Assembly: GCA_937884485.1 (NCBI GenBank) | Contig: CALGCG010000011.1 | Location: 1-17,551, forward strand | Direction of reading: 5' to 3' | DNA length: 17,551 nucleotides | DNA from: an uncultured Bacteroidales bacterium | Lineage (GTDB): Bacteria; Bacteroidota; Bacteroidia; Bacteroidales; P3 | Shown here: positions 1 to 6,256 of the stretch, piece after piece | Layout: every line of letters starts with the position of its first letter | Numbering within the stretch: position 1 is the stretch's first letter | Position numbers and translations under genes: made by a program | The notes under the pieces: generated by a model | The model's input: the letters and a program-made list of their open reading frames with translations, nothing else | What the model was told of the DNA's origin: nothing | The model's database searches: none

Positions 1-211
1 TCTGGATTCATTCAGGTTACACTTATCGGACTGCCAACAATGGCTTTACCTAAAATGCGGGTAGAACGGAAATTTTCTTTGGGAGTTTTTTGTGAAATGA
101 GAGAATATAAGTACCTTTGCGATACAGAAAGAGTTATTTGAAGTTATGCAAAACGCAGAAGACCAAAACACTCTGTATATTGCTAATTCGTAACCCAATA
201 CATATTCAACC
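1..211 (+). other. Left-edge sequence with a 15-codon open frame
   Basis: This edge segment contains no gene that I can recognise. One frame is open from base 1 to a stop at about 141 and could be the tail of a gene starting outside the window, but its composition is not convincing and it contains the promoter-like element at 89-119. Downstream of that element a 15-codon frame with an ATG (146-193, MQNAEDQNTLYIANS) ends just before a terminator-like hairpin. It may be a tiny gene, a leader peptide, the stub of a truncated gene, or chance. Confidence 0.25.
89..119 (+). promoter_or_regulatory. Bacteroidetes-type promoter, rightward
   Basis: TTTG at 89-92 and TACCTTTG at 112-119 are separated by 19 bases. 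This matches the Bacteroidetes primary sigma factor consensus TTTG-N19..21-TAnnTTTG exactly. Transcription would start near 126 and run into a 15-codon open frame and then a hairpin at 212-250. No larger rightward gene follows before the converging Crp/Fnr gene. Confidence 0.55.
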
Positions 212-250
212 AAAAGGTCGTTATTCATTCTCAATAATTTAGACCTTTTT
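212..250. terminator. Terminator-like hairpin, possibly bidirectional
   Basis: AAAAGGTC (212-219) pairs with GACCTTTT (242-249), and an inner TTATT (221-225) pairs with AATAA (233-237). The outer A and T runs form the U-tract in both directions, as is usual for bidirectional intrinsic terminators. It would end the short rightward unit that begins near 126, and could back up the terminator of the leftward Crp/Fnr gene. Confidence 0.5.
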
Positions 251-275
251 CGTAACTTCGAGCCACAAAGTTACA

Positions 276-323
276 AAAAAGCACAAAAAAACTCTTGGCT
301 TAGTTCGAAATGTGAAAGCCAAG
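276..323 (-). terminator. Intrinsic terminator of the Crp/Fnr gene
   Basis: CTTGGCTT (294-301) and AAGCCAAG (316-323) form a perfect 8-bp stem with a 14-base loop. Read on the minus strand the stem is followed by two T runs, because the plus strand has A runs just left of the stem. It lies about 50 bases past the stop codon of the leftward regulator gene. A further small hairpin (332-338 with 343-349) sits between that stop codon and this terminator. Confidence 0.65.
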
Positions 324-370
324 GGGCAATGTCTCAACTTAGGTTGAGAGTTTCTATCTGTTATAGACTA

Positions 371-946
371 TTACCTGTCGCCAAATGTAATATCACGCCG
401 TATTTTGCTGACAGTATTTGGATGGACGTTCAAGAACGAGGCGATGTCTTGTAAGTCAAGAAACTCCATGATACCAGGACAGTGTTGCAGCAACATCTCG
501 TAGCGTTCACGGGGCGTAGTACAATGGAGGTCAATATAGCGTGAGCGGAATTGGCTGAGGATGTGCTCGCCAATCATGGCTCGTAGTTTCATCGTTTCCA
601 TGTTTTGATTGAAGAATAGTTCCAGTTGCTGGCCCGTAACCCTCAGTACACGGCTGGGCACCATGGCTTCAATTGTAGCCTGTGACGGACGGTCATAGAG
701 AAATGTGGGGTAGTCGCACACAAATTCACCCTCAAACGAGAACCACGTAATGTGCGCCTTGTCATCACTCATGCCATATTTTACATATTTGAAACATCCT
801 TCAGTGACGAAGGCAAACCACCGTGCAGGGTCACCCTCGCGTTCCAGTTGGTCACCCTTGCGGTAAGCAATCTTTTCACCCTCTCGCTCGCAGAACTCAC
901 GCAGCACCTGTAGATTCAAACTGTTCATCCCGAATTTCTGTTCCAT
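371..946 (-). CDS. Crp/Fnr-family transcriptional regulator
   Basis: This 191-residue protein is a Crp/Fnr-type transcription factor. The N-terminal part (about residues 15-110) reads as a cyclic-nucleotide-binding-like beta barrel, with the usual pattern of glycines and alternating hydrophobics (EREGDPARWFAFVTEG). The C-terminal end (about 160-188) is a short helix-turn-helix, DLQDIASFLNVHPNTVSKIRRD, split here as DLQDIASFLNV followed by HPNTVSKIRRD, with the recognition helix around HPNTVSKIR. The length fits the short Bacteroidetes members of the family. The start at 946 is the first ATG; a second in-frame ATG follows six codons later. The gene stands alone, is transcribed leftward, and has its own terminator and a possible promoter at 1078-1085. 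I see no FNR-type cysteine cluster, so an oxygen-sensing role is not indicated. Its ligand and targets cannot be read from the sequence. Confidence 0.88.
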   Translation of the reverse strand: MEQKFGMNSLNLQVLREFCEREGEKIAYRKGDQLEREGDPARWFAFVTEGCFKYVKYGMSDDKAHITWFSFEGEFVCDYPTFLYDRPSQATIEAMVPSRVLRVTGQQLELFFNQNMETMKLRAMIGEHILSQFRSRYIDLHCTTPRERYEMLLQHCPGIMEFLDLQDIASFLNVHPNTVSKIRRDITFGDR

Positions 947-1077
947 CTATTTGATATTATACCATGTTATATTTGTCGTTCTGACTGAGGTCTATGCACT
1001 CAAATCATTTTGATATTTTATACACACGCCTTGTCCTGTTGAATGTCGGACACACTCTTAGTTCTAATTCGACTGTG

Positions 1078-1085
1078 CAAATTTA
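1078..1085 (-). promoter_or_regulatory. Candidate -7 element for the Crp/Fnr gene
   Basis: On the minus strand this reads TAAATTTG followed by C, matching the TAnnTTTG element. No clear TTTG was found 19-21 bases further upstream, so the call rests on one element. It would give a leader of about 130 bases before the regulator's ATG at 946. Confidence 0.35.
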
Positions 1086-1180
1086 CGAATTATTATGTGA
1101 TATCGTTCCCTTTGCCTATACCTTTTATATATTTAGGTGAAATTTGTTTGTTTTGAGGAATGATAGAAATATTGCTATAA

Positions 1181-1290
1181 TCATATGAAATCGAGTTTAT
1201 TCAGGAGATTATTGAGCGCACTATGTCCGTGTAGTCCTTTCCCGACTTGACCTCTATCGGGTGAGCACTCATCGTTCAGATAGAGCTTGA
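1181..1290 (-). pseudogene. Remnant of a DUF4143 AAA ATPase C-terminus
   Basis: On the minus strand three short pieces resemble the end of an AAA ATPase with a DUF4143 domain. They are YLNDEC (codons within about 1266-1283), HPIEVKSGKDYT (about 1230-1265), and, after a one-base frame change, HSALNNLL. The IEVKSGK segment is the PD-(D/E)xK-like signature of these ATPases, and the HSALNNLL run typically follows it. The frame ends at a TGA at 1181-1183. The pieces are separated by a frameshift and a probable internal deletion, and nothing upstream of about 1290 resembles the AAA core. It belongs to a different subtype from the intact neighbour at 1537, which ends with a QVSY-type motif. Confidence 0.6.
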
Positions 1291-1324
1291 TTTACAGTGA
1301 ACTGAAAGCACTTACAGCAGTTTT

Positions 1325-1496
1325 TACACTTTTCAATAACTTTTGATGGCTAAAAACTACACTTTTCAACGATAAACATCAAAACTACACTTTTAAAATT
1401 GTGGCGTTATTATGTAAAATATCGCGTTCTGAAACGTTATTTCTTGTAAAATATCGTATTCTGATGCTATGTTTTTATGTAAAATATCGCGTTTTA
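1325..1496 (+). repeat. Six spaced short repeats upstream of an ATPase gene
   Basis: There are two families of three direct repeats. The first has the core TACACTTTT, with copies starting at 1325, 1358 and 1386. The second has the core GTAAAATATCG with a GCGTTCTG-like extension, with copies at 1414-1431, 1446-1463 and 1479-1496. Start-to-start spacings are 33, 28, 28, 32 and 33 bases, close to three helical turns, so bound proteins could face the same side of the DNA. The last copy lies just upstream of the promoter element at 1510-1517. Operator sites are the simplest reading. Confidence 0.65.
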
Positions 1497-1509
1497 CGTT
1501 TTTTCTTCG

Positions 1510-1517
1510 TATCTTTG
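1510..1517 (+). promoter_or_regulatory. Promoter -7 element of the AAA ATPase gene
   Basis: TATCTTTG followed by C matches TAnnTTTG and lies 19 bases before the ATG at 1537, implying a very short leader. The expected -33 position overlaps the end of the last GTAAAATATCG repeat (1479-1496). Binding at that repeat could therefore block or recruit RNA polymerase. Confidence 0.55.
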
Positions 1518-1536
1518 CACCCAAAATATCATCGTT

Positions 1537-2817
1537 ATGGTTGACAAAAGGACATTGGAATTCATCCTTACTGACCAGCAGGAGGAAATGGAAAGCAGAG
1601 CTGAAGAGGCATTATGCCAGCGGCGTGAAGAAACTCTGATTGACTTCAAAAGCACTCAGGCACAGGTAGTCATTGGTGTCAGGCGAAGCGGTAAATCAAC
1701 GCTTTGCTATCAGGCTATGCACAATCACAGCCTGAAGTTTGCATACGCTGACTTCGACGATGAACGGTTGGTTGACCTCAAGGCAGACCAGCTGAACGAC
1801 GTGCTGGAGATTCTGTATAAGATATACGGCGACTTTCAGTATCTTTTCCTCGATGAGATACAGAATGTCTTGGGATGGCATCTGTTCGTCAATCGTATGC
1901 TGAGAAAGAAAATGCACGTTATCATCACAGGTTCCAATGCCAAACTGCTCAGTGGTGAACTGGCCACACACCTTTCTGGGCGTAGCAAGGAAATATCACT
2001 ATATCCTTTCTCTTTCAGGGAGTTCTGCATGATGAAAGATGTGGACACAGAACGTCGCACCACGAAGGCAGAGGCATTCCGCAGGGCGGCTTTCGACGAG
2101 TATCTGAAGCAGGGCGGCTTCCCTGAGTTACTGATGATAGACGACAACAGAAATTACGTGAGTTCATTGGTGGACAACATTCTGAAACGCGACATCGAGC
2201 AGAGATACAAGATTGCCTACAAGGCTGCATTTGAGAACCTTGCCCATCACCTCCTGAACGTATCGCCTGCCATTGTCGTCACTACTGACCTGGCTGATCT
2301 GTTCCATTTCAAGTCGGAGCATACGGCCAAGAACTACGTGAAATACTTGAAGGAAGCCTATATGCTGGTGGGCATTCAGAAGTATTCGCAAAAGAGCAAG
2401 CAACGCTCTGTCCAGGAAAAGGTCTATGCCGTTGACGTGGCCATGATGGACCAACGCGAGAATGCCTTTGCGGGCGAGAACCTTGGTCATCGGCTGGAGA
2501 CCATTGTAGCCATTCACCTTGTCAGGAAATGCAAGTCGGAGGAATTGGATGTCTATTACCTGAACGACCGTTCGGGCGAGTGCGACTTTGTGGTCTGCAA
2601 AGGTAATCAGGTCATACAAGCCATACAGGTGTCATACGATATTTCTGCTGAAAATACTTACAAGCGTGAGAAGAATGGCCTACTGCTTGCCGCCAGACAG
2701 ACCAAATGCGAAAATCTGTTGCTACTCACTGACCATGAGAGCGGCGAAATAGAGGAGGATGGGCACAAGATGAAGATTCAACCCGTGTATGAATGGAGTT
2801 TGGAACTCGGAGTGTAG
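1537..2817 (+). CDS. AAA ATPase with DUF4143-type C-terminal domain
   Basis: This 426-residue protein belongs to the archaeal/bacterial AAA ATPases that carry a DUF4143 domain. The Walker A motif is GVRRSGKST (residues 47-55) and the Walker B is YLFLDEIQ (102-109). The sensor-like segment IITGSNAKLL lies near 129-138, followed by LSGRS (146-150), YPFSFREF (156-163) and the typical GGFPELL (193-199). A helical region follows, then a PD-(D/E)xK-like end: GECDFVV (347-353) and QAIQVSY (361-367), where Gln replaces the usual Glu of ExK. The length is normal for the family and the gene looks intact. Its biological role is poorly known; proposed links are to mobile elements and toxin-antitoxin-like behaviour. 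It is monocistronic and has an ordered repeat array over its promoter. The ATPase assignment is secure; the function is not. Confidence 0.9.
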   Translation: MVDKRTLEFILTDQQEEMESRAEEALCQRREETLIDFKSTQAQVVIGVRRSGKSTLCYQAMHNHSLKFAYADFDDERLVDLKADQLNDVLEILYKIYGDFQYLFLDEIQNVLGWHLFVNRMLRKKMHVIITGSNAKLLSGELATHLSGRSKEISLYPFSFREFCMMKDVDTERRTTKAEAFRRAAFDEYLKQGGFPELLMIDDNRNYVSSLVDNILKRDIEQRYKIAYKAAFENLAHHLLNVSPAIVVTTDLADLFHFKSEHTAKNYVKYLKEAYMLVGIQKYSQKSKQRSVQEKVYAVDVAMMDQRENAFAGENLGHRLETIVAIHLVRKCKSEELDVYYLNDRSGECDFVVCKGNQVIQAIQVSYDISAENTYKREKNGLLLAARQTKCENLLLLTDHESGEIEEDGHKMKIQPVYEWSLELGV

Positions 2818-2881
2818 TCACCTGAATTTTAAGAAAACAGTGCAATAGCCAAATATGTCAGGGGACAGATATTACACATGT

Positions 2882-2898
2882 GGGGGATACATGCCCCC
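2882..2898. repeat. GC-rich hairpin beside the transposase relic
   Basis: GGGGG (2882-2886) and CCCCC (2894-2898) form a 5-bp stem with a 7-base loop, just past the 3' end of the relic transposase on the minus strand. An adjacent weaker inverted repeat surrounds GTC-AGGGG-AC near 2859-2869. RAYT transposases are often flanked by REP-like palindromes, so this may be an old element end. That is inference. Confidence 0.35.
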
Positions 2899-2914
2899 TG
2901 GGCAAATGCTTAGC

Positions 2915-3472
2915 TCACCTTGCTCTTTGAATGATTCCTCGGTCTATGCCTGTTAGGCGTTGAAGCTGACGAACAGATGCTCCAAATTCCTTAAACTGAA
3001 TGAATGCCTGCCACTGGGTTCCTCTGTCGAGCTTTTGGAATTCGCTGCTATTGGAAACGCCTGCGATTCTGAAATCATTGAATGGAATACGGTTTACTAC
3101 TGTTTGAGTATTACAAATCTGAAAGACGGGTTCAACGGTGCCATCGTATTCACCCAGGAGCTATACTTATAGTCCTTGATCTGAGTAACAATAGACATAT
3201 GCACCTGCAATTCTCTTGATGGTATCACCAACTTTCTCATCACGCTCACGAATGAGCAGATGAAAGTAGTTTGACATCAAGCAGTAAGCGTAATAGATGC
3301 AGTTAGTGCCACAGGAGTTACCCTCATCATCATACTGAGTGCGCATTCTGTCGAGGATATTGATGAACTGATAGAAGTCCTCTGGCTCCTCGAAGATGTT
3401 CTGGTGATTGATGCCTCGCATCATCACATGATATATCTCAGTTCCTGATGTTACTCTTGGTTGCCTGGGCAT
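2915..3472 (-). pseudogene. Broken REP-associated (RAYT/IS200-like) transposase
   Basis: The N-terminal part, on the minus strand from the ATG at 3470-3472, starts MPRQPRVTSGTEIYHVMMRG and is a clear Y1/RAYT transposase N-terminus. Intact transposases of this kind cut and join single-stranded DNA at hairpins. The usual NHxH metal-binding signature appears as NYFHLL (residues 68-73), so the first histidine of the HUH motif is Tyr. After AYVYCYSDQ (91-99) the frame meets a stop at 3167-3169. A middle segment of roughly 50 residues is missing: the next readable piece, in another frame, is DYKYSSW. A further frame change then leads to CNTQTVVNRI and the family-typical tail FKEFGASVRQLQRLTGI, ending at a TGA at 2915-2917. 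An open extension upstream of 3472 is not part of the family. There are at least three separate lesions, so it is inactive. Confidence 0.8.
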
Positions 3473-3747
3473 GAATGAATGTGTTGACTCTATAATAGAT
3501 AACGCTGAATAAGAGGGAATATTGTAAAAATAGAGGCTATTACGCAAGAAGAGAAGTGGAATACTGGTGGTTCATGTTGAATGGCTACTTATGGTGCATA
3601 ATCAGCTCCTGTGACTCTGGATGGAGTTGCAGGGGCGAATTGTTTATAACGGTTTTTGCGATGATTGACGAGAGCGGAAAAGGATGGCATGAGAGAGAGA
3701 TTGTGTTAAAAAATGCATAAGATTGAAGAAAAATAGAAATTTTTCAC

Positions 3748-3755
3748 TATCTTTA
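3748..3755 (+). promoter_or_regulatory. Candidate -7 element upstream of the UpxY gene
   Basis: TATCTTTA resembles TAnnTTTG with one mismatch and lies about 90 bases before the UpxY ATG. I found no convincing -33 TTTG. Capsule-locus promoters in Bacteroides are often invertible, but no inverted repeats flanking this element were visible within the window. Confidence 0.35.
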
Positions 3756-3773
3756 TAACTTGAAAGGCAAGAA

Positions 3774-3789
3774 GTCGGGCGGCACCGAC
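3774..3789 (+). promoter_or_regulatory. Leader hairpin upstream of the UpxY gene
   Basis: GTCGG (3774-3778) and CCGAC (3785-3789) form a short GC-rich hairpin with a six-base loop, in the presumed untranslated leader of the UpxY gene. UpxY-family factors are known in Bacteroides fragilis to act on the leader of their own capsule operon. A structured leader would fit, but this specific hairpin is only a candidate. Confidence 0.3.
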
Positions 3790-3843
3790 ATTGCATCGAT
3801 AGTGAAATGTTGAAGTCATAAAGCGACTGAAGACCAGAGTGAT

Positions 3844-4446
3844 ATGATGACGACGAAAGAATTAGAAGATAGCATGGGACGCGACACAACGATGTGTGGT
3901 GACCCCAAGACGTGGTTTCCGATGAGGGTGACGTATCAGCGAGAGATGAAGGTAAAGGCGGAGCTGGACCGGCTGGGAATAGAGAACTTTGTGCCGATGA
4001 GGTATAAGGTGGTGGAATCGCAGAATGACGGGGATATGGAACTGCGGAGGGTGCTGGTGCCTGCTATCAGTAACCTGATTTTTGTGCGGTCGACACAGGA
4101 GCGGTTGAGCGAGCTGAAGAGGAGGAACGAGGTGCTGAAGCCGCTGAGGTATATGATGGACCATACGGCCGTTGGTGAACACACCATTATGACAGTGGCG
4201 GATAGGAAGATGGAGAACTTTATGCGGGTGGCTTCGCGGACTGACGACAGCGTGATGTTTCTGGACAACGAGACGGTCATAGGGAAGGAAGGCAAGCGCG
4301 TGGAGATTATGGGCGGCGCGTTTGAGGGCGTGACGGGCGTAATCAGGAGAGTGAAGAGGTGTAAGAGGGTAGTAGTGGAGATAGAAGGTGTGGCTAGCGT
4401 GGCGATAGCGTGGGTGCCGGCAGGGATGCTGAAGGTTATTGGTTAG
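3844..4446 (+). CDS. UpxY-family transcription antiterminator (NusG paralogue)
   Basis: This 200-residue protein is a specialised NusG paralogue of the UpxY type. In Bacteroidales such factors bind RNA polymerase and prevent premature termination in the leader of the capsule operon they head. The NGN domain spans roughly residues 22-130, beginning TWFPMRVTYQREMKVKAELD and continuing with IENFVPM. A KOW domain follows (about 148-197) with GKRVEIMGGAFEGVTG and IRRV. The start is the first of two adjacent ATGs at 3844; Met11 could also serve. It is followed 30 bases later by a WbuC cupin, another capsule/O-antigen gene, but then by defence genes rather than glycosyltransferases. By eye its base composition is richer in G than the genes downstream. 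The family call is firm; its present target operon is uncertain. Confidence 0.9.
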   Translation: MMTTKELEDSMGRDTTMCGDPKTWFPMRVTYQREMKVKAELDRLGIENFVPMRYKVVESQNDGDMELRRVLVPAISNLIFVRSTQERLSELKRRNEVLKPLRYMMDHTAVGEHTIMTVADRKMENFMRVASRTDDSVMFLDNETVIGKEGKRVEIMGGAFEGVTGVIRRVKRCKRVVVEIEGVASVAIAWVPAGMLKVIG

Positions 4447-4476
4447 AGGTTATAGAGATGGAAAAGGTTAGGGTGT

Positions 4477-4884
4477 ATGAAGATAATTGATGAACAACTA
4501 TTGAATGATGTCGGTGCGCAGGCGAAGGAATCTCCTCGTTTGCGAATGAACTATAACTTTCATCAGAGCCTGGATGAATTGTGCCATCGCTTTTTAAATG
4601 CAGTGGAGCCTGGGACTGAGGTGCCGATTCACAAGCATCCTACGAAGGATGAAACGTTTGTGATTCTGCGAGGGAAGGTGAGGGTTACTACTCATAACGA
4701 TGATGGGACAATTATCGAGGATGTGGTGCTATCTAATGAGGATGGTCGATATGGCGTGAACATCCCCAAAGGTGTGTGGCATACGATAGAGGCGAAGGAG
4801 CCGGATAGCGTGATATTTGAGTGCAAGGAAGGACCGTTCGTGCCGCATGAAGAGGATGGAATCTTGAATATTGAGAAGAAATGA
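4477..4884 (+). CDS. wbuC: WbuC-family cupin-fold metalloprotein
   Basis: This 135-residue protein matches the WbuC family of small cupins found in O-antigen and capsule clusters, whose exact chemistry is not established. Cupin motif 1 is seen as G46, H52, H54, E59 and G66 (HKHPTKDETFVILRG). Motif 2 contributes H102 (PKGVWHTIE). Together H52, H54, E59 and H102 form a complete metal site. The WbuC-specific N-terminal segment (residues 1-45, with NFHQSLDELCHRFLNAVEPG) precedes the barrel. Length is typical and no signal peptide is seen, so it should be cytoplasmic. It lies 30 bases after the UpxY gene, probably on the same transcript, and is closed by the hairpin at 4901-4929. Confidence 0.85.
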   Translation: MKIIDEQLLNDVGAQAKESPRLRMNYNFHQSLDELCHRFLNAVEPGTEVPIHKHPTKDETFVILRGKVRVTTHNDDGTIIEDVVLSNEDGRYGVNIPKGVWHTIEAKEPDSVIFECKEGPFVPHEEDGILNIEKK

Positions 4885-4900
4885 TAAAGGAGATTGTTAA

Positions 4901-4934
4901 AGGGGTATGGGCTTTTTGCGCATACCTCTTTGTG
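4901..4934 (+). terminator. Hairpin after wbuC, copy 1 of a repeated element
   Basis: AGGGGTATG (4901-4909) pairs with CATACCTCT (4921-4929) in a 9-bp stem with one G.U pair, 17 bases after the wbuC stop. The 3' flank TTTGTG is a weak U-tract. The 17-base right arm GCGCATACCTCTTTGTG (4918-4934) recurs with one change at 9973-9989. It is probably a terminator and is also a repeated sequence. Confidence 0.55.
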
Positions 4935-5028
4935 CCTCAATGGGGACGCTCGAAGAGGGGAAATATGGAGGAACGAAATAAGGGAATATCTTAAACGTGA
5001 TAGTATGTGAATTTAAAATAGTACAAAG

Positions 5029-6165
5029 ATGAGGACACGTATACAACCCCCTAGTAATTGGCAGGACTTTGAAGAATTGTGCTTACGCCTATGGAGAGAT
5101 ATGTGGGGAGATCCCAACGCGCAGAAAAATGGTCGAAGCGGCCAGAATCAGAATGGAGTTGATGTTGTTGGCAGATCAGCGTACGACGGTTTGCTCCATG
5201 GTGTGCAGTGCAAAGGAAAAAATACCAATTATGGTTCGGAACTAAAAGAACAGGAAATAACGGACGAGGCAGATAATGCTGATGATTTTGATAAACAACT
5301 GGCAACCCTTACTATGGCTACGACATCACCCAGAGATGAGAAATTGCAGCAAGTTTGCAGGGACTTGAATAAATCTGGTAAACACAGATTTACAGTGAGC
5401 GTATGGTCCTGGGATGATATAGAAGATGAATTGCAATATAGATCGGATATATTAAAACATCTCAAAATGGATTTTGATGATGAGGAAAGTGAAAAGTCAT
5501 CAATAAAGGTTAGTCGCGTGACGAGTAAAGAACGACTGCAGGCATTTATGACCAGACCAATTATTTTGGCTGTAACTTCGATGTCAATGCGGTTGTTGCT
5601 TTACCATGTCTTTTATGAAATTATGCAGAATGCTTTTGTTCATGGCAAAGCAACTCATTGTATGCTGATGTATGACAATTGTCGATTTACGTTGATGAAT
5701 GACGGAACGATGTTTAATCCTGATACACTGAGAGAAATAAAAGGCAATGGAGGAGCTATGACAGTTGTAAAACTGTTTAGTACATGTGGAAGCGAGATCA
5801 CTTCAAATTATGAGTATAAAGATGATGAAGGCGGTAAGTTAAATGTATATTCTTTGGCATTTAGTTTACAAATGCTAGGTAAAGACATCAGTAATAGAGT
5901 AGAATTGATTGTAAACCAACAGTTTGAAATACAGGGTCGTGTTGAGGCTGAAAGGCTGGCTATTGAACAAATGTCATCAATATCTCCAACCGACATGGTT
6001 GACGTGTTGTTTGGAAATATAGTTGCCAATAGCAATATTAGAGCATATGTAAAACGTGCGGCCCAAATAATAGGGGCAGACAGGCTGACTGTTTCCCTGC
6101 ATTCGTCACAATCTGATTTGACAGAACAATTGAAGGAATATACCCCCAATATTACAGTGAGATAG
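5029..6165 (+). CDS. Mrr-like nuclease fused to a GHKL-type ATPase domain
   Basis: This 378-residue protein appears to join two domains. The N-terminal part (about residues 10-130) has a restriction-endonuclease-like pattern: FEEL (14-17), GVDVVG with D45, and VQCKG with Q60 and K62. This fits the D...QxK core of Mrr-like PD-(D/E)xK nucleases, which cut DNA. The C-terminal half (about 185-350) resembles a GHKL (Hsp90/histidine-kinase type) ATP-binding domain: an N-box EIMQNAFVHG with E197 and N201, a G1-like NDGTMF (224-229) and a G2-like GNGGAM (239-244). Such domains change shape on ATP binding and could gate the nuclease. The gene lies at the head of the defence island, 91 bases before the ABC-3C nuclease gene. 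I see no clear promoter or strong ribosome binding site. Whether it belongs to the ABC-3C system or is a separate factor is unknown. Confidence 0.72.
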   Translation: MRTRIQPPSNWQDFEELCLRLWRDMWGDPNAQKNGRSGQNQNGVDVVGRSAYDGLLHGVQCKGKNTNYGSELKEQEITDEADNADDFDKQLATLTMATTSPRDEKLQQVCRDLNKSGKHRFTVSVWSWDDIEDELQYRSDILKHLKMDFDDEESEKSSIKVSRVTSKERLQAFMTRPIILAVTSMSMRLLLYHVFYEIMQNAFVHGKATHCMLMYDNCRFTLMNDGTMFNPDTLREIKGNGGAMTVVKLFSTCGSEITSNYEYKDDEGGKLNVYSLAFSLQMLGKDISNRVELIVNQQFEIQGRVEAERLAIEQMSSISPTDMVDVLFGNIVANSNIRAYVKRAAQIIGADRLTVSLHSSQSDLTEQLKEYTPNITVR

Positions 6166-6256
6166 CTTTAAGGATAGGAATATGCGCTGAAGCAGTGGGG
6201 CAGTTAAAAGAAGGTGTTTCTCTGGAAGTTGTTTGGGGTGTGAATAAGTTTAGCCT

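Noticed and set aside
46..234. 62-codon leftward open frame
   Set aside because: It overlaps the consensus promoter and the hairpin on the other strand, and its composition is not protein-like.
1325..1496. Possible CRISPR array because of regular spacing near 31 bases
   Set aside because: The repeats are at most about 18 bases, belong to two different families, are imperfect and are spaced by only 10-20 bases, and no cas genes occur in the window.
2960..3172. 70-codon rightward open frame
   Set aside because: It lies antisense to the readable tail of the broken RAYT transposase and has no protein-like motif of its own.
3473..3547. Upstream extension of the transposase reading frame
   Set aside because: The family N-terminus begins MPRQPR at 3472; the extra 25 codons do not resemble the family and are probably a chance open stretch.
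3644..3889. 81-codon leftward open frame over the UpxY leader
   Set aside because: It is serine- and phenylalanine-rich low-quality sequence crossing the UpxY promoter and start; it looks like chance.
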